Origin: Microvirga brassicacearum
GTDB taxonomy: Bacteria; Pseudomonadota; Alphaproteobacteria; Rhizobiales; Beijerinckiaceae
Length of the DNA: 64,000 nucleotides
Reading direction: 5' to 3'
NCBI RefSeq assembly: GCF_008757455.1
Contig: NZ_VCMV01000014.1
Span: forward strand, 124,001 to 188,000
Below, piece after piece: positions 1 through 9,574 of the stretch (positions are counted from its first letter, which is position 1; every line of letters begins with the position of its first letter). Under the pieces are notes generated by a model. That model searched no databases, was not told the DNA's origin, and saw only the letters and a list, made by a program, of their open reading frames with translations. The position numbers were made by a program, and so were the translations under genes.

Positions 1-1294
1 CCGACGCGACTTTCATCAACGGGCCGGCCTTGGTGCCCGGATTGGTCTGGGCCCAGAATTCGACGCGATCGAAGCCGCTGGCGTCGCGGCTTGCCTCGTC
101 GGTCTGAATTTCGGTGATAAAGCGCGCCCGCTCCAGTTTCAGCGGTGGAAGCTCGGCCTGAACCGCCAGATCGAGGGCTTCGGCGGCCTTCCTTCGCCCT
201 GCGGAGAGCTTTTTTGCCGCCGTCACATAGGCCCTGTCGGCCTCCGCCGCGTCCTTCTCGAGCGCGCCGAGTTTTTCCTCGCCGGCATCGATGGAAGCAA
301 GGTCCTCGACGAACCGCTGACGCAAAGCCGCAAGCCCATCGGCCGGCACATCATATTTCCGGGCCGCCGCGCGCAAGGCGAAGAGGCGTTCTTCCGTTTG
401 CTCCAGTTCGCGCGGGTCGAACTCAGCGGCGCGAAGGGCGTCCTGAAGGGCCGTGCGAGCCTCGTCAATGGCAAGCAGCGCGGCGTCCAGCGCCTTGACG
501 CTCGGGTCGACGAGGGTGGGCGCCTGGGCGCTCCGGCGTTCGAGCTTGCGCACGGCCGCAGACAAGACCGGAACCGGTGACGCAGAGCCCGCGACCGCCT
601 CGAACGCGTCGGTCAGGTCCTGCGCAACCTTTTCCGATTGCATCATCACGACGCGACGCTCCGCGAGGGCTTCCTCCTCGCCGCTCTTGGGCGCAAGCTT
701 GCTCAGTTCCTCCACCGCATGGCGAAGAAAATCGGTCTCCTTGCGGGCCTTCTCGATGCGGCCCCGGTGATCCTGCAAGGCCTGCCGCGCATCACGCACT
801 TGGCGCGCGGCCGCGTGCACCGCCTGCACCTCCGGCATCAATCCACCGAAGGCATCGAGAATCGCGCGATGCGAAACGGAATCGACGAGCGCGCGATCGT
901 CGTGCTGCCCGTGGATTTCCACAAGTGTCGAGCCGATCGCCTTGAGCACCTGCACACTGACCGGCTGATCATTGACGAAGGCGCGTGTCCGACCATCGGA
1001 GACCTGGACGCGACGAAGGATCAGATCGCCGTCGATATCGATATCGGCCTCGGTCGCGATGAGACGCGCCGGATGATTGTGGGGACAATCGAACACGGCC
1101 GTGATCTGGCCCTGCGCTTCCCCATGCCGAACGAGACTTCCATCGCCCCGTCCGCCAAGAGCCAGCGCGAAGGCGTCGAGCAAGATCGACTTGCCCGCTC
1201 CGGTTTCGCCGGTGAGGACGGAGAGGCCCTCATGGAAATGCAGCTCGAGCTTGTCGATGAGGACGATGTCGCGAATCGCAAGCTGGATCAGCAT
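1..1294 (-). CDS. recN: DNA repair protein RecN (partial, C-terminus beyond the window)
   Basis: SMC-like ATPase that acts at double-strand breaks during recombinational repair. The reading frame opens with ATG at 1294 (MLIQLAIRDIVLIDKLEL), followed by a Walker A motif GETGAGKS at residues 29-36, a phosphate-binding region, and a long charged coiled-coil-forming stretch. About 431 codons are visible; the Walker B and C-terminal head lie off the left edge, so the gene is cut by the window and not visibly damaged. It starts 12 bases after the bamD stop on the same strand, which suggests cotranscription. The bamD-recN order downstream of ftsZ-lpxC is normal for Hyphomicrobiales. Identification rests on the N-terminal sequence and context. 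Confidence 0.93.
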   Translation of the reverse strand, partial: MLIQLAIRDIVLIDKLELHFHEGLSVLTGETGAGKSILLDAFALALGGRGDGSLVRHGEAQGQITAVFDCPHNHPARLIATEADIDIDGDLILRRVQVSDGRTRAFVNDQPVSVQVLKAIGSTLVEIHGQHDDRALVDSVSHRAILDAFGGLMPEVQAVHAAARQVRDARQALQDHRGRIEKARKETDFLRHAVEELSKLAPKSGEEEALAERRVVMMQSEKVAQDLTDAFEAVAGSASPVPVLSAAVRKLERRSAQAPTLVDPSVKALDAALLAIDEARTALQDALRAAEFDPRELEQTEERLFALRAAARKYDVPADGLAALRQRFVEDLASIDAGEEKLGALEKDAAEADRAYVTAAKKLSAGRRKAAEALDLAVQAELPPLKLERARFITEIQTDEASRDASGFDRVEFWAQTNPGTKAGPLMKVAS

Positions 1295-1306
1295 GGAGGG
1301 TAAGGC

Positions 1307-2203
1307 TTAGCCTGTCTTCTGACCGACCTGGGGCACACCGCGGAACGCCTTGCTGATCCAGGAACCGGAATCCTCGCGCGGCTCGACGCCGCCCTTGGTC
1401 AGGAGAGCATGGGCGTCCTTGTACCAAGGACTGTCAGGGAAATTGTGACCGAGAACCGCAGCGGCGGTTTGCGCCTCGTTGACGATGCCCATGGCCATGT
1501 AGGCTTCAGTGAGACGTTCCAGTGCCTCTTCCACATGGCGGGTTGTCTGATAACGCGACACGACCGAGCGGAACCGGTTGATGGCGCCTGAATAATTGCG
1601 CTTCTGCAAGTAGAAGCGGCCGACCTCGAGCTCCTTGCCCGCAAGTTGGTCGCTCGCGACTTGGATCTTCTTCTTGGCATCGGCGACGTATTCGGAATTC
1701 GGATAGCGCTGGACGAGTTCCTGCAACGCCAGGATTGCCCGCTCAGACTTCTCCTGATCGCGGGTGATGTCCGGGATCTGATCGTAATAGGACGACGCCA
1801 TCAGGTATTGGGCATAGGCGGCATCGGGCGTGCTCGGATGCTGCTGAAGATAGCGCTTCGCCGCCGTGATCGATTCCTCATAAAGCCCGCCCTCGTAATT
1901 GGCGTAAGCCTCCATGATCAGCGCCTTGCGCGACCATTCGGAATAAGGGTTTTGCTTCTCGAGCGTGCTGAACTTCTTGGCGGCGCCCTCGTAATCCTTC
2001 TTCTGGATCCGGGCCAGGCCATCGTTATAGAGCGTCTCGCCGGGAAGGTCCGAGACGATCTCCGGCTTATAGGTCTCGCTCTTGTCGAACGGATTGAGCG
2101 ACGACAGGGTATCGCACCCGGCCAGGGTTACCCCGCAGGTCGCGATAACCAGCGCGCGAACTCCCGCGCTTCTCAAGCCCAAATAAGCCTTCGCGAACGA
2201 CAT
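1307..2203 (-). CDS. bamD: Outer membrane assembly lipoprotein BamD (ComL/YfiO)
   Basis: Component of the BAM complex that inserts beta-barrel proteins into the outer membrane. The start chosen is ATG 2203 (MSFAKAYLG), giving 298 residues with a lipoprotein signal peptide and lipobox LAGC; Cys30 is the predicted lipidation site. The body shows TPR-like helical repeats (YNDGLARIQKKDYEGAAKKF, YEESITAAKRYLQQHP, YPNSEYVADAKKKI), as expected for BamD. A GGAGG lies about 10 bases before the ATG. A longer reading back to 2233 would put ten residues before the signal peptide and is unlikely. It follows lpxC with a 187-base gap and precedes recN by 12 bases. Confidence 0.95.
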   Translation of the reverse strand: MSFAKAYLGLRSAGVRALVIATCGVTLAGCDTLSSLNPFDKSETYKPEIVSDLPGETLYNDGLARIQKKDYEGAAKKFSTLEKQNPYSEWSRKALIMEAYANYEGGLYEESITAAKRYLQQHPSTPDAAYAQYLMASSYYDQIPDITRDQEKSERAILALQELVQRYPNSEYVADAKKKIQVASDQLAGKELEVGRFYLQKRNYSGAINRFRSVVSRYQTTRHVEEALERLTEAYMAMGIVNEAQTAAAVLGHNFPDSPWYKDAHALLTKGGVEPREDSGSWISKAFRGVPQVGQKTG

Positions 2204-2250
2204 GCCTCGCGGCCCTCCGAAAAACGCGCACAATTGTAACGGTGCTCTGA

Positions 2251-2281
2251 GGCTCTTTACCCTATGCTTACGGAAAGAGCC
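2251..2281 (-). repeat. Inverted repeat upstream of bamD
   Basis: Perfect 8-base arms ggctcttt (2251-2258) and aaagagcc (2274-2281) with a 15-base centre, in the 187-base lpxC-bamD gap, about 50 bases upstream of the bamD start. There is no T-run next to it on the minus strand, so it is not a classical terminator. It could be an operator or an mRNA leader hairpin. The rest of the gap shows no gene. Confidence 0.4.
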
Positions 2282-2390
2282 AACCCCATCGCGCTGCCTT
2301 TACCCATCCGTGTGACCGGAATAGGGCAAAAGTCGCCACCTCCGGATGTTCGGGGGCGTGAAAGCGGCCGGCGAATGGTGAGATGAAATA

Positions 2391-3341
2391 CTAGAGAACT
2401 TCCGGCGCATAGGCAGGCACGGCGATGTTGTTGCCGATCTCTGCGTAACCGGTCTCGCGGCGCGCGCCGGCATCGACGATGGTGTAATTCGCGCGGTTGG
2501 AGAACAGCGCTTCGAGAACCGCGAAATTCATGCGATGGCCGCCGCAGAACGACCGATAAGTCCCGAGAAGCGGCAGTCCCGCGAGGGACAGGTCCCCGAC
2601 GGCGTCGAGGATCTTGTGTCGGACGAATTCGTCCGCATAACGCAAACCCTCGGGGTTCATCACCCCGTCCTCGCCGATCGCCACCGTGTTGTCGAGCGAG
2701 GCGCCGAGCGCAAAGCCGGCATTCCAAAGCTTCTCGACGTCGCACATGAAGCCGAAGGTGCGGGCCCGTGAGATGTCACGACGGAAGGTCGTGGGTGAAA
2801 GATCGATCGCCTTGCTTTGACGGCCGATGACCGAGGTCGGGAAGTCGATCTCGACCTCGAGACGGAAGGCCCGATCGTTCGGGGTCAATTCGGCGAAAGC
2901 CTTGCCCTGGGCGACGCGGACCGGCTTGAGAACCTTGAGGTAGCGGCGCGACGATCCCTGAAGCGCCAAGCCGACCTCGTCGATAGCCTCGATAAACGGC
3001 GCCGAGCTGCCGTCGAGGATCGGTACTTCCGGGCCGTCGATTTCGACCAGGACGTTATCGACCCCGAGGCCGGTAAGGGCCGCCATCAGGTGTTCGATGG
3101 TCGCAACCGCACCCGTCTGGCGATCTCCGATGACGGTGCACAGCTCGGTCGCGGTAACGGTCAGGTGCCGCGCGTCGATGAGACGGTCACGACCGCCGGG
3201 AAGACCGGTGCGGAGAAAAACAACGCCATGATTCGCTTCAGCAGGGTGAAGGACAATCCTCACCTCGTCTCCGGAATGGACGCCGACACCGGTGAGGTTG
3301 ACGGCTGCGCGGAGAGTTGTTTGCTGGCTTTGCTTCATCAT
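2391..3341 (-). CDS. lpxC: UDP-3-O-acyl-N-acetylglucosamine deacetylase LpxC
   Basis: Zinc deacetylase that catalyses the first committed step of lipid A synthesis in the cytoplasm. Start chosen is ATG 3341 (MMKQSQQTTL), with GAGG six bases ahead; length 316 residues, typical for the family. Zinc and active-site motifs are present: TIEHLMAAL near residue 84, FVRHKILDAVGDL near residue 240, and FCGGHRMN further on. The gene follows ftsZ, separated by the ftsZ terminator and its own leader, so it probably has its own promoter in the 3342-3542 region. Confidence 0.97.
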   Translation of the reverse strand: MMKQSQQTTLRAAVNLTGVGVHSGDEVRIVLHPAEANHGVVFLRTGLPGGRDRLIDARHLTVTATELCTVIGDRQTGAVATIEHLMAALTGLGVDNVLVEIDGPEVPILDGSSAPFIEAIDEVGLALQGSSRRYLKVLKPVRVAQGKAFAELTPNDRAFRLEVEIDFPTSVIGRQSKAIDLSPTTFRRDISRARTFGFMCDVEKLWNAGFALGASLDNTVAIGEDGVMNPEGLRYADEFVRHKILDAVGDLSLAGLPLLGTYRSFCGGHRMNFAVLEALFSNRANYTIVDAGARRETGYAEIGNNIAVPAYAPEVL

Positions 3342-3484
3342 TTGCGACCTCGAACACAAATGCCGCGATTCGGCTGCTTGCGTCCGCTGTTTCTCTTTGT
3401 TTACGGCGGTTTCCGGGGCGAATCCGCTCTCTTAGACTTGAGGGCAACATAGGGCCCGGTAAGAGCGAGGCCAAATCACGCTTG

Positions 3485-3499
3485 GTTACGATCTGTAAC
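3485..3499 (-). promoter_or_regulatory. Inverted repeat in the lpxC upstream region
   Basis: GTTAC (3485-3489) and GTAAC (3495-3499) flank a 5-base centre, inside an AT-rich stretch (about 3484-3546) that contrasts with the GC-rich surroundings and must contain the lpxC promoter. I cannot fix -35 and -10 boxes. The repeat may be an operator. No coding sequence is supported between 3342 and 3600. Confidence 0.3.
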
Positions 3500-3542
3500 A
3501 AACTGAACGTTTCGTAAACTGTTGACATTCTTAACAATTACG

Positions 3543-3575
3543 AAAACGCCCCCAGCCGGGTCAGGGCTGAGGGCG
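3543..3575 (-). terminator. Intrinsic terminator after ftsZ
   Basis: On the minus strand an 11-base-pair stem (arms 3565-3575 and 3547-3557, one G-U pair) with a 7-base loop is followed at once by TTTT (3546-3543). It begins 25 bases after the ftsZ stop, so it separates the dcw transcript from lpxC. Confidence 0.8.
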
Positions 3576-3600
3576 AGGGTGTCGTTGCGTCGTCGGGCGA

Positions 3601-5301
3601 TCAGTTCGCCTGGCGGCGCAGGAAGGCCGGGATCTCGAGCTGATCGTCTTCCATGTTGCGTGGAGCCGGAGCCATTCTTCCCTGCGGGTCGAGATGGCCT
3701 TGAGCAGGGCGGTATCCCTGCGGCGGGACCGGGCGCTTGGCGTATTCTGCATGAACCGGGGACATCTGCTGACGCGGAGCCTCCGGCTGGCGCTGCGGAG
3801 CAGGCTCCGGATGCACCTCGTCCTTGCGGCCGAACCCAACGGTGGCAAGCCTCTGCAGGAGCGACATCGGCTTGGGATCGTGCGCCGTCTCCCCGCGGCT
3901 GGCGCGGATCTGGTTCTGGGCAGGAACCGGCAACTCGTCGATCCGCGGCATGCGGGCCGGCCGCATGGCCCGTTCGGCCTGAGGCGGAATGAAGGCGCCC
4001 TGAGCCATCTGCTCGTCGTGGTACTGCGGCTCCGGCATCGCCGGGGTTTCATACACCATCGCCTGCTTCGGCTGCGCCGGCGTCAGAACCACGTCGTCCC
4101 GGATGACCGGCTGCGGCGCAGGTTCCATGACGTCCGGCATCGGCGCGTAGGCAGCAACCGGCATCGGCGCCGGGGCGGTTTCGATCGCTTTCACGGGCTC
4201 TGCCTGGGTGGCAGCGCGAAAGGTCGGAACGGCCTGGGTCTGGGCGACGCGGGCGCGGGCTTCGGCGCGAAGACGCTCGGCGACCTCGGAGATCCGCTGC
4301 TCCGTCGAGGACAGGTCCACGCCTTCAGCGATCAACGCCTGGTCGATTCCCGTCGCCACAACCGACACGCGGATGATGCCTTCGAGGCTCTCGTCGAACG
4401 TGGCGCCGAGAATGATGTTGGCGTCCTGATCGACTTCCTCGCGGATCCGTGTTGCGGCCTCGTCGAGCTCGTAGAGAGTGAGGTCGTTGCCGCCCGTGAT
4501 GGAGATCAGCAGGCCGCGCGCGCCCTTCATCGAGACATCGTCGAGAAGCGGATTGGCGATGGCAGCTTCGGCCGCGCGGATGGCGCGGTTTTCGCCGGAG
4601 GCCTCGCCGGTTCCCATCATCGCCTTGCCCATGCCGCGCATGACGGAGCGGACGTCGGCGAAGTCGAGGTTGATGAGACCTTCCTTGACCATTAGATCGG
4701 TGATGCAGGCAACGCCCGAATAGAGCACCTGGTCGGCCATCGCGAAGGCGTCGGCGAAGGTGGTTTTCTCAGTCGCGACGCGGAACAGGTTCTGGTTCGG
4801 GATCACGATCAGCGTATCGACCGATTGCTGCAATTCGTTGATGCCGGATTCAGCAAGACGCATGCGGCGCACGCCTTCGAACTGGAAGGGCTTGGTGACC
4901 ACGCCGACGGTGAGGATGCCAAGTTCCCGAGCCGCTCGGGCGATGACCGGAGCAGCACCGGTGCCGGTGCCGCCGCCCATGCCGGCGGTGATGAACACCA
5001 TGTGCGAACCGGAGAGCTGATCGCGGATCTCGTCCATCACCTCCTCGGCGGCTGCGCGGCCGACCTCCGGCTGGGAGCCGGCGCCGAGACCTTCGGTCAC
5101 CTGCAGGCCCATCTGGATGATGCGTTCCGCCTTTGACGACGTCAAAGCCTGCGCGTCGGTATTCGCGACCACGAACTCGACGCCCAACAGACCGGATTCG
5201 ATCATGTTGTTGACGGCGTTACCGCCGGCGCCACCGACGCCGAACACGGTGATGTGGGGCTTGAGTTCCCGGATGTCTGGAGCTTGCAGATTGATTGCCA
5301 T
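3601..5301 (-). CDS. ftsZ: Cell division protein FtsZ
   Basis: Tubulin-like GTPase that forms the cytokinetic ring. Start ATG 5301; 566 residues. The N-terminal GTPase domain (about 1-320) carries the tubulin signature GGGTGTG at 109-115 and the T7-loop region [10 protein letters not shown]. It is followed by a long Pro/Gln/Ala-rich linker of more than 200 residues and the conserved C-terminal peptide [10 protein letters not shown] that binds FtsA and other partners. The extended linker is usual in Alphaproteobacteria. It lies 105 bases downstream of ftsA, leaving room for an internal promoter, and ends at an intrinsic terminator. Confidence 0.98.
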   Translation of the reverse strand: MAINLQAPDIRELKPHITVFGVGGAGGNAVNNMIESGLLGVEFVVANTDAQALTSSKAERIIQMGLQVTEGLGAGSQPEVGRAAAEEVMDEIRDQLSGSHMVFITAGMGGGTGTGAAPVIARAARELGILTVGVVTKPFQFEGVRRMRLAESGINELQQSVDTLIVIPNQNLFRVATEKTTFADAFAMADQVLYSGVACITDLMVKEGLINLDFADVRSVMRGMGKAMMGTGEASGENRAIRAAEAAIANPLLDDVSMKGARGLLISITGGNDLTLYELDEAATRIREEVDQDANIILGATFDESLEGIIRVSVVATGIDQALIAEGVDLSSTEQRISEVAERLRAEARARVAQTQAVPTFRAATQAEPVKAIETAPAPMPVAAYAPMPDVMEPAPQPVIRDDVVLTPAQPKQAMVYETPAMPEPQYHDEQMAQGAFIPPQAERAMRPARMPRIDELPVPAQNQIRASRGETAHDPKPMSLLQRLATVGFGRKDEVHPEPAPQRQPEAPRQQMSPVHAEYAKRPVPPQGYRPAQGHLDPQGRMAPAPRNMEDDQLEIPAFLRRQAN

Positions 5302-5406
5302 GACCTGTTGCCTCTTTTGGCCTTTGTACCGTTAGCGTTTGGCCGACGCTTACCCTTGGTGACTTCAACTCTGAGACGGTGGCCGCCGCACCACCGCCCT
5401 ACTCTC
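5302..5406 (-). promoter_or_regulatory. ftsA-ftsZ intergenic region, probable internal ftsZ promoter
   Basis: This 105-base gap is the longest inside the dcw cluster, where other junctions are overlaps or gaps below about 60 bases. Extra ftsZ promoters at this place are well known in other bacteria. I cannot define clear -35/-10 elements. A purine-rich AGAGG and an ACAGG precede the ftsZ ATG. Confidence 0.35.
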
Positions 5407-6729
5407 TTAAAAACTCTCGCGAATCCAGCGGCCCACCCGAGAGATGTAGCCGTCGGTTCCGGTACCCTGAAACAAGCCGCTGGAACGCGGCTCGAAATAC
5501 TCGATGTGCGCCACCTGCGGATAAACGAGGAGGCCGACTACCGCCGAGAAGGCGGGGCCCTTCGCCGCTTCGGGCAAACCCTTGATGCCGAGCGGACGCC
5601 CGACACGAACCTGCCCTTGCAAGATGCGCCGCGCCGTTTCCGGCAGCCCGACGAGCTGGCTTGCGCCGCCCGTCAAAACGACCCGTCGTCCGGCCTGCGC
5701 CGCAAACCCGGCATTCTTCAACCGGTCGCGAACAAGTTCGAGAACTTCCTCGACTCGCGGCCTGATGATCCGCACCAGATGCGACTTCGGCAGATGGTTC
5801 GGAACATCACGTTCATCCTCATCGACCTGCGGCACGGCGATCATGTCGCGATCGTCGGCGCTCGAGGCGATGGCGGACCCGTAGAGCGTCTTGAGCCGTT
5901 CGGCGGCCGAAACTCTGGTGGTGAGACCGCGGGCGATATCCATCGTCACGTGATGACCGCCGACGGCGATCGCGTCCGTGTGAACCAGATGACCATTGGC
6001 AAAGATGCCGACGCTCGTGGTGCCGCCGCCCATGTCGACAACCGCGCAACCCATGTCGGCTTCATCATCCACGAGGGCGGAAAGACCCGCCGCATATGGC
6101 GTCGCAATCACCGCCTCGATGCCAAGGTGGCAGCGCTCGACCGCCAGCATCAGATTGCGTGCGGCAGCGGCTTCCGACGACACCACGTGCAGATCCACGC
6201 CGAGCCGTTCGCCGATCATGCCGTCAGGATCGACGATGTGGTTTTGTGCATCGAGGGAAAAGCCGGTCGGAAGAGCATGCAACACGGCCCTGCCTTGCCG
6301 CAGATCCTGGCTGCTTGCCGTATCGAGCACGCGGTGGACGTCGCCCGGGCCAACCGCGCCGCGGACGTTCACATGCGCGTCGAAATGCTCGGAACTGAGA
6401 CGGCCTCCCGTGAGGTTCACGATAACCGATTGAATCTCGACTTTCGCCATCCGCTCGGCCGCATGAACGGCTTGCCGGATTGCGCCTTCGGCCGCTTCGA
6501 GATCGACGATTACGCCGCCTTTCAAGCCCGCCGAACGCTGATGACCGATGCCGAGGATACGCGCCACATGGGTGCGACCGCGCAGCGACTCGATCTCGTC
6601 GACCGGCTTCAACTCTGCGACGACGCACACCACCTTGCTGGTTCCAATATCGAGAACCGACAGAATCGCGCTCTTGCGCGCGGAGAGCGGCTTCAGGCGC
6701 GGTGTCAAACCTTGACCTGAGAGACTCAT
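5407..6729 (-). CDS. ftsA: Cell division protein FtsA
   Basis: Actin-fold ATPase that tethers FtsZ to the membrane. Start ATG 6729, 440 residues. Phosphate-binding segments are visible: VLDIGTSKVVCVVAE near residue 26, VDMGGGTTSVGIF near 220, and VVLTGGASQLVGL near 360. The C-terminus RVGRWIRESF is the amphipathic membrane-targeting helix. The ATG overlaps the ftsQ stop by four bases (ATGA), implying translational coupling. Confidence 0.97.
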   Translation of the reverse strand: MSLSGQGLTPRLKPLSARKSAILSVLDIGTSKVVCVVAELKPVDEIESLRGRTHVARILGIGHQRSAGLKGGVIVDLEAAEGAIRQAVHAAERMAKVEIQSVIVNLTGGRLSSEHFDAHVNVRGAVGPGDVHRVLDTASSQDLRQGRAVLHALPTGFSLDAQNHIVDPDGMIGERLGVDLHVVSSEAAAARNLMLAVERCHLGIEAVIATPYAAGLSALVDDEADMGCAVVDMGGGTTSVGIFANGHLVHTDAIAVGGHHVTMDIARGLTTRVSAAERLKTLYGSAIASSADDRDMIAVPQVDEDERDVPNHLPKSHLVRIIRPRVEEVLELVRDRLKNAGFAAQAGRRVVLTGGASQLVGLPETARRILQGQVRVGRPLGIKGLPEAAKGPAFSAVVGLLVYPQVAHIEYFEPRSSGLFQGTGTDGYISRVGRWIRESF

Positions 6730-7676
6730 GTATCGACCCCCTTGCCGCGCATTTTTTTCTGTTTGAGCGCATCGGCACGAGCCGAGGCAGCTTCTTCCGT
6801 AAGGCGAACGACAACCCGGTCCGGCATGCGCAGATCGACTGCCAGCACGTCCTTCTCCAGAATTTTCTGTTCACGTTCGAGTTTGACGAGGCGCGATACC
6901 GCATCAGCAGCGCCCCGCTCCGGCAGGCGCACGTCCATGCCGTTGTCCATTTTGAGGTTCCAGCGCCGCCCGGAGACGAGCGTGCCTGCGCGGATGCGGC
7001 TCTTGAGAGGGCCTGCGGCCTCAAGCAGGTTAAGGTAATCGTTGTTGCGCAGATTGGCTCTATCGCCGACAACCAATGGCAGGCCGATGAAACGCCCGTC
7101 CTGCATCAGATCGATGACGGTGCCGTCCGACGCGATGATGAAGAGTTCGCCGTTGAGCTGCCAGAGTGCATGCGGCGCGCGCTCCGTGAGGCCGATCACC
7201 AGTTCGTTCGGGTAAAGCTTGCGCACCGATGCACTGCTGACCAGCGGCACCCGCTCGAGACGTTCACGAACCTCGTTCACGTCGAGAAAGGGAAGCGACA
7301 CGCGCCAATCGAGACCAGCGGCCGCCAAAACCTCGTTCTCGCGCATTTGCGCGATCCCCGAGATCGTGACTTGTTCCAAGCCGAGTCCGGCCAGCCGCGC
7401 CGCCGCATGATGCGGTTCCCCGTGCGAGCGAATGAAGTCATCGAGGTGACCGCCCTGCCAGAGCCCGACGGTCACGACAGCCGCAAGGAAGCCGAGAGTC
7501 AGCCCCGATCCGAGGTGGCGCGGGATGCGGCGGGCAAGCGGCAGGCTGTCCGAACGCCGGCGCACACTGCGGGATGAACTGAAGATCTTAACGAATGGCA
7601 GTCTGGTGGATTGACGTTTTGCTGGTTCGTAGGTGTTGACGCGCGCAACCGTGCCGCCGGCCCGGGAGGCCGTCAT
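6726..7676 (-). CDS. ftsQ: Cell division protein FtsQ
   Basis: Bitopic divisome protein that links early and late division proteins. The chosen start is ATG 7676 (MTASRAGG), which gives an ATGA overlap with the ddl stop and 316 residues; an in-frame start at 7706 is less likely because it would lie inside ddl. A basic cytoplasmic tail precedes one membrane segment (LGSGLTLGFLAAVVTVGLW). A POTRA domain follows (VTISGIAQMRENEVLAAAGL) and then the FtsQ/DivIB beta domain. Confidence 0.94.
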   Translation of the reverse strand: MTASRAGGTVARVNTYEPAKRQSTRLPFVKIFSSSRSVRRRSDSLPLARRIPRHLGSGLTLGFLAAVVTVGLWQGGHLDDFIRSHGEPHHAAARLAGLGLEQVTISGIAQMRENEVLAAAGLDWRVSLPFLDVNEVRERLERVPLVSSASVRKLYPNELVIGLTERAPHALWQLNGELFIIASDGTVIDLMQDGRFIGLPLVVGDRANLRNNDYLNLLEAAGPLKSRIRAGTLVSGRRWNLKMDNGMDVRLPERGAADAVSRLVKLEREQKILEKDVLAVDLRMPDRVVVRLTEEAASARADALKQKKMRGKGVDT

Positions 7677-8596
7677 CGGTTGCAGGTAGCGTCCTCCACC
7701 ATCCATCGTACAAGCTCACCAAACGAATAGCCCGCATGGGCTGCCAATTCTGGCACCAAGCTCGTCTCGGTCATGCCGGGTTGCGTGTTGACTTCGAGGA
7801 CCACGAGTTCCCCGGTTCCCCCGGGGGTGTCGTCGTATCTCAGGTCAGCGCGACTGATTCCGCGGCAGCCGAGCGCTTGATGCGCCGTTAACGCTAACTC
7901 TTGGACCTTTTGGTAAATATTCGGTTTAATTTCTGCCGGGAGCACGTGAATGGAGCCGCCCTTGGCGTACTTTGCGTCATAATCGTAGAAGACACCCGTG
8001 GCGGGCCTGATATCGATCACGCCGAGGGCCCGGTCGCCCATCACCGCACAGGTCAGTTCGCGACCCGCAACATATGATTCGACAAGGACTTTTTCGCCGA
8101 AGGCCCAATCCTCGCGGAGCAATTCCTGCGGCGGATGCGAGCGGTCCTCGCGCACGATGATGACCCCCAGGGAGGAGCCCTCATCGACCGGTTTGACCAC
8201 ATAAGGAGCCGGCAGGACGTGGCTCTTCGCCGCGTCGAAACGGTTAACGACGATCCCTTTCGGCACCGGCACCCCGGCCGCCGCCATGACCAGCTTCGCC
8301 TTGTCCTTCTGCACCGCCAGCGCCGACGAGAGGACACCCGAATGCGTGTAGGGAATCCGCAAAATCTCGAGCAGACCCTGCATCGTGCCGTCCTCGCCGC
8401 CCCGCCCATGCAGCGCGTTGAACACGACATCCGGCGCTGTCGCCTGGACGACGGTTGCGATATCGGGCTGCACATCGATGGGGGTCACCCGATAGCCCTG
8501 TTCTTCCAAGGCCTTGCAGCAGGCGCGACCGGATGCGAGGCTGACCTCGCGCTCCGCCGACCAACCACCCAGAAGAACGGCGACGTGCTTGCTCAT
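7673..8596 (-). CDS. ddl: D-alanine--D-alanine ligase
   Basis: ATP-grasp ligase that makes D-Ala-D-Ala for MurF. Start ATG 8596; 307 residues, normal for DdlB. Motifs include VLLGGWSAEREVSL at the N-terminus, the HGRGGEDGTMQG loop, PYVVKPVDEGSSLGV in the ATP-grasp core and VLEVNTQPGMTETSL at the metal site. It lies 57 bases after murB and overlaps ftsQ by four bases. Confidence 0.97.
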   Translation of the reverse strand: MSKHVAVLLGGWSAEREVSLASGRACCKALEEQGYRVTPIDVQPDIATVVQATAPDVVFNALHGRGGEDGTMQGLLEILRIPYTHSGVLSSALAVQKDKAKLVMAAAGVPVPKGIVVNRFDAAKSHVLPAPYVVKPVDEGSSLGVIIVREDRSHPPQELLREDWAFGEKVLVESYVAGRELTCAVMGDRALGVIDIRPATGVFYDYDAKYAKGGSIHVLPAEIKPNIYQKVQELALTAHQALGCRGISRADLRYDDTPGGTGELVVLEVNTQPGMTETSLVPELAAHAGYSFGELVRWMVEDATCNR

Positions 8597-8653
8597 GATA
8601 GACTCCCAACGTCCCGTCGATCGGTCGCGATCGCGGGCTGATTCTGATTCGGA

Positions 8654-9574
8654 TCAGGCAAGAGCCTGACCGACGCGTTTGATTTCCCAATCGAGTTCCA
8701 CGCCCGACGTCTCGCGCACGCGGCGTCGAACGTCTTCACCGAGATTTTCGATGTCGGTCGCCGTCGCCGCACCGTGGTTGATGAGAAAATTGCAATGCAT
8801 CTCCGAGACCTGTGCGTCCCCGATGCGCAAACCGCGACACCCCGCCTTGTCGACGAGTTCCCAGGCCTTGAGGCCGGGGGGATTTTTGAAGGTCGAGCCA
8901 CCCGTGCGGGTATTCACGGGCTGCGTCGAAGACCGCGCCTCCGTGATCGCGTTCATTTCGCCGAGAATCGTCTCCGGATCCCCCGGCTTTCCCTGAAAGA
9001 GCGCTTCGGTAAAAATGACATCGTCCGGCACACCGGTGTGGCGGTAAGAGAAACCCATTTGCTGGTTGCTGAAGGACACCCTTTCGCCGCGGCGCGTTAA
9101 ACCCACCGCCTCGACCAGAACATCCTTCGTTTCGCCCCCGTAGGCGCCACCGTTCATGCGCAGGGCGCCGCCAATCGTGCCAGGAATTCCCCGCAGGAAC
9201 GACAAGCCGGAGATCCCCGCATCGGCGGCCACGCGCGCCACTTTCACATCGGGCGCACCGGCGCCCGCGCGGATGCGATAACCCGGCAGGCTTGTAATTT
9301 CCGAGAAGGCTTTGCCCAAACGGATCATGACACCTGCCCAGCCGCCGTCGCGAATCAGGAGGTTGGACCCCAGCCCGACCACAAGCACCGGCATCGCAGG
9401 ATCAAGCCGCGACAAAAAATACCCCAGGTCCTCAGCGTCGGCCGGTGAGAAAAGCACCTGCGCCGGGCCGCCGGTGCGAAACCACGACAGTGGCGCCGTC
9501 GGCGCGTTCGCCTCCAGCTTGCCGCGCAAATTCGGCATCGACGATTTGAGGGCTCCGGTTATGTCCGGAAACAT
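8654..9574 (-). CDS. murB: UDP-N-acetylenolpyruvoylglucosamine reductase MurB
   Basis: FAD enzyme that reduces UDP-GlcNAc-enolpyruvate to UDP-MurNAc. The start at ATG 9574 ([10 protein letters not shown]) shares one base with the murC stop (TGATG). Length is 306 residues, as in type II MurB. The FAD-binding core shows [13 protein letters not shown] and [23 protein letters not shown]; the C-terminal domain has [11 protein letters not shown] with the catalytic Ser, and [11 protein letters not shown]. An apparent upstream extension to 9628 overlaps murC and is not needed. Confidence 0.96.
   Translation of the reverse strand: MFPDITGALKSSMPNLRGKLEANAPTAPLSWFRTGGPAQVLFSPADAEDLGYFLSRLDPAMPVLVVGLGSNLLIRDGGWAGVMIRLGKAFSEITSLPGYRIRAGAGAPDVKVARVAADAGISGLSFLRGIPGTIGGALRMNGGAYGGETKDVLVEAVGLTRRGERVSFSNQQMGFSYRHTGVPDDVIFTEALFQGKPGDPETILGEMNAITEARSSTQPVNTRTGGSTFKNPPGLKAWELVDKAGCRGLRIGDAQVSEMHCNFLINHGAATATDIENLGEDVRRRVRETSGVELDWEIKRVGQALA

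Noticed and set aside
5254-6720. 488-codon plus-strand frame opposite ftsA
   Set aside because: Same reason: complete ftsA on the other strand and no protein-like features.
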